DNA of 64,000 nt from Cololabis saira (lineage: Eukaryota; Chordata; Actinopteri; Beloniformes; Belonidae), in NCBI RefSeq assembly GCF_033807715.1, contig NC_084599.1, positions 29,383,625-29,447,624 of the forward strand. The letters run 5' to 3'. The stretch's first letter is position 1. Each line of letters starts with the position of its first letter. A program made the translations under genes and the position numbers. Below, one piece after another: positions 62,345-64,000 of this stretch. Below the pieces are notes generated by a model that worked only from the letters and a program-made list of their open reading frames with translations, had not been told where the DNA came from and searched no databases.

Positions 62345-63445
62345 ATCTATTGAAAGCTTTTGATTCTGTTGATCATGCTATTTTACTTTCTAAGTTACAT
62401 CGCTATGGTTTTCATGAGTATTCATATACATGGCTTGTCAATTATGTTTCAAATCGTGCACAATTTGTCTCTGTCAATGGTTGTACTTCTTCCAGAGCCC
62501 AGTTATCATATGGTGTCCCCCAGGGGTCCATACTCGGTCCGTTATTGTTCCTTGTATTTATTAATAATCTTGCACCTGTTTCCTCCACTATGCTCCCCAT
62601 TCTTTTCAGTGATGATACTACCTTGATTTCGACACACAGTAACTTTGATTATTTGATTAGTGAAGCCAACTCTGGCATTATTACATTTTGTGAATGGTTC
62701 CGGATAAATAAGTTAACATTAAATGTAAAAAAAACGAATGTTATTATATTTAGAGGAAAAAATAAAACATACTGTAAATCCAATGCAAAGATAACTATTG
62801 CGGATAACGACATAACCCAGGTTTCCTCTACCAAATTTGTAGGGGTTTTAATTGATGAAAGGTTATCATGGTCCGAACATATTAATCTTGTCAACAACAA
62901 AGTATTGAAATCAATTGGTATCATCAGAAAAATAAGTGCTTTTATATTGCAGAATTCTTTAAACATACTTTATTACAGTTTAATTTATCCACATCTCAGT
63001 TATTGTAATATTGTTTGGGCCAGTACTTATCCTTCTAATTTACAGAAATTATTAATCACTAATCACTCAGAAGAAATTTGTTAGATTAGATTAGATTATT
63101 TGTCTCCATCTGCCCCTCTGTTTAGGAAACTTCACATATTGTCAGGATACGATATAAACATATTTCAATCATGCATAATTTTTTATAAATATATCCATCT
63201 TTCCCACTTGCTTTCCAAATCTTTTCATGAATTCTTTACAGCCAACTCTCATGTCCATTCTTACAACACAAGACACAGTAACAAACTTCATCCCCCTTTT
63301 TGTCGCACTACACACATCCAGTTTTCTTTTGCTTATAGAGGCTCCTTAATCTGGAATTCCTATCAGTTCATTGTTGAATCATCCTCTTCTATCAAAATGT
63401 TTAAGTTAAGAATTAAAAATATTCTGTTAAATCAAGACTCTTAAA
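62345..63445 (+). pseudogene. Non-LTR retrotransposon ORF2 (RT), 5'-truncated
   Basis: The first frame (62350-63084) covers the reverse transcriptase from KAFDSVDHAILLSKLHRYGF through YGVPQGSILGPLLFLVFINN, the catalytic box FSDDT (normally FADD/YADD), LTLNVKKTN, FVGVLIDERLSW and HLSYCNIVWAST. It stops just before the RxxRI-type joint; a second frame (63100-63444) continues with PLFRKLHILSGYDINIF, HSYNTRHSNKLHPPFCRT and a SSIKMFKLRIK-type end. A small deletion or frame shift near 63070-63100 separates the two. CR1/L2/Daphne-like, related to the copy at 20215. The endonuclease half is missing. Confidence 0.85.
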
Positions 63446-63752
63446 CGTTTATTTTACAGTATGTTAGATGTGTATTATTACTCTACATACTCTCATGTTT
63501 TTGTTTTTTGCGTTCCCTGCTCATGTTGTTTGCTTTCTTATTGTCTGTTGTTATAGCTTCTTGTTTATTTTGTGAATATTATTGTTGTTGTTGATTTATT
63601 TGTCAATTCTTTTATTTCCTTGGGGAGGTGCTTTTTATACAGGGTTTTTTAACCTCTCCCACACATATTATTTTTGTCTGTTAGTTGTTGTTTTTGTTTT
63701 TCTCTTTATTGTGCAAATAAAAAAAGAAAGAAAGAAAAGAAAGAAAGAAAAA
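63446..63752 (+). other. LINE 3' UTR with AAAG-rich tail
   Basis: T-rich 3' region ending in AAATAAAAAAAGAAAGAAAG-type sequence, probably the 3' end of the LINE. Confidence 0.6.
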
Positions 63753-63920
63753 ATGAAATGTGTCATTAATTAATTAAATGCTGAAATAATAAATATATTT
63801 TTTTACTTAAAATGAATATTATTTTAATTAATGAATGACATATTTAATTCTAATTTTAATTAATTAATGACACAGTTAATGAATTAATGATATATTTAAT
63901 TCCCATTTTAATTAATTAAT
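63753..63920. repeat. ATTAATTAAATG-type AT-rich repeat, right of LINE
   Basis: Matches 62150-62290 and is locally palindromic. A 26-bp near-identical segment (AAATGTGTCATTA through TTAAATGC) flanks the LINE on both sides. Confidence 0.7.
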
Positions 63921-64000
63921 GATAAGATAAGATAAGATAAGATAAGATAAGATAAGATAAGATAAGATATTCCTTTATTAGGCCCACAGCGGGGAAATTC
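63921..64000. repeat. (GATAA)n and start of a dispersed fish retroposon
   Basis: About nine GATAA units run into TTCCTTTATTAGGCCCACAG and GGGGAAATTC, the same family as 37496-37873, cut off by the window edge. Confidence 0.75.

Overview
The window is spliced vertebrate nuclear DNA, most likely from a teleost fish. It holds three recognisable protein-coding genes in about 64 kb of repeat-rich DNA. These are rab3a (plus strand, coding exons 12548-27859), a jund-type AP-1 gene (minus strand, 37205 down to 34151) and lsm4 (plus strand, coding exons 55573-60332). RAB3A, JUND and LSM4 lie close together on human 19p13.11, so this looks like a conserved block. The fish assignment rests on the protein sequences and on the transposon mix: Tc1-like copies, L2/CR1-type LINE pieces, a tRNA-headed SINE, and many short elements with terminal inverted repeats (TIRs), some in fish families.

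Layout. 1-12547: no coding exon recognised; it holds a 451-bp element with a 9-bp target duplication, a Tc1 fossil, a nested pair of TIR elements, two TTAA-flanked elements (one inside a LINE remnant) and unassigned DNA that may hide the rab3a 5' exon. 12548-27859: four rab3a coding exons, whose introns carry Tc1, LINE, SINE and TIR elements. 27860-31140: probable rab3a 3' UTR and flank. 31141-34050: nothing recognised. 34051-37400: jund, its coding region split by about 2.1 kb of layered transposons, with a promoter-like stretch at 37356-37385. 37500-55480: a long stretch without a recognised gene, made of LINE/SINE pieces, hAT-like elements, microsatellites, and stretches with nothing recognisable. 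55573-61080: lsm4, whose third intron holds a LINE piece and a second Tc1 copy. 62340-63720: a LINE with a readable reverse transcriptase.

Function. The three genes do unrelated jobs and are neighbours by descent: Rab3a controls synaptic-vesicle exocytosis, JunD is a bZIP transcription factor, and Lsm4 is a subunit of the Lsm RNA-binding rings. The most notable observation is in jund. The gene is intronless in other vertebrates, but here it is interrupted by nested elements; both halves keep open frames, and phase-0 splice-like signals flank the insert, so the transposon block may be removed as a new intron. All splice and family calls come from reading the sequence; no alignment or database search was run.
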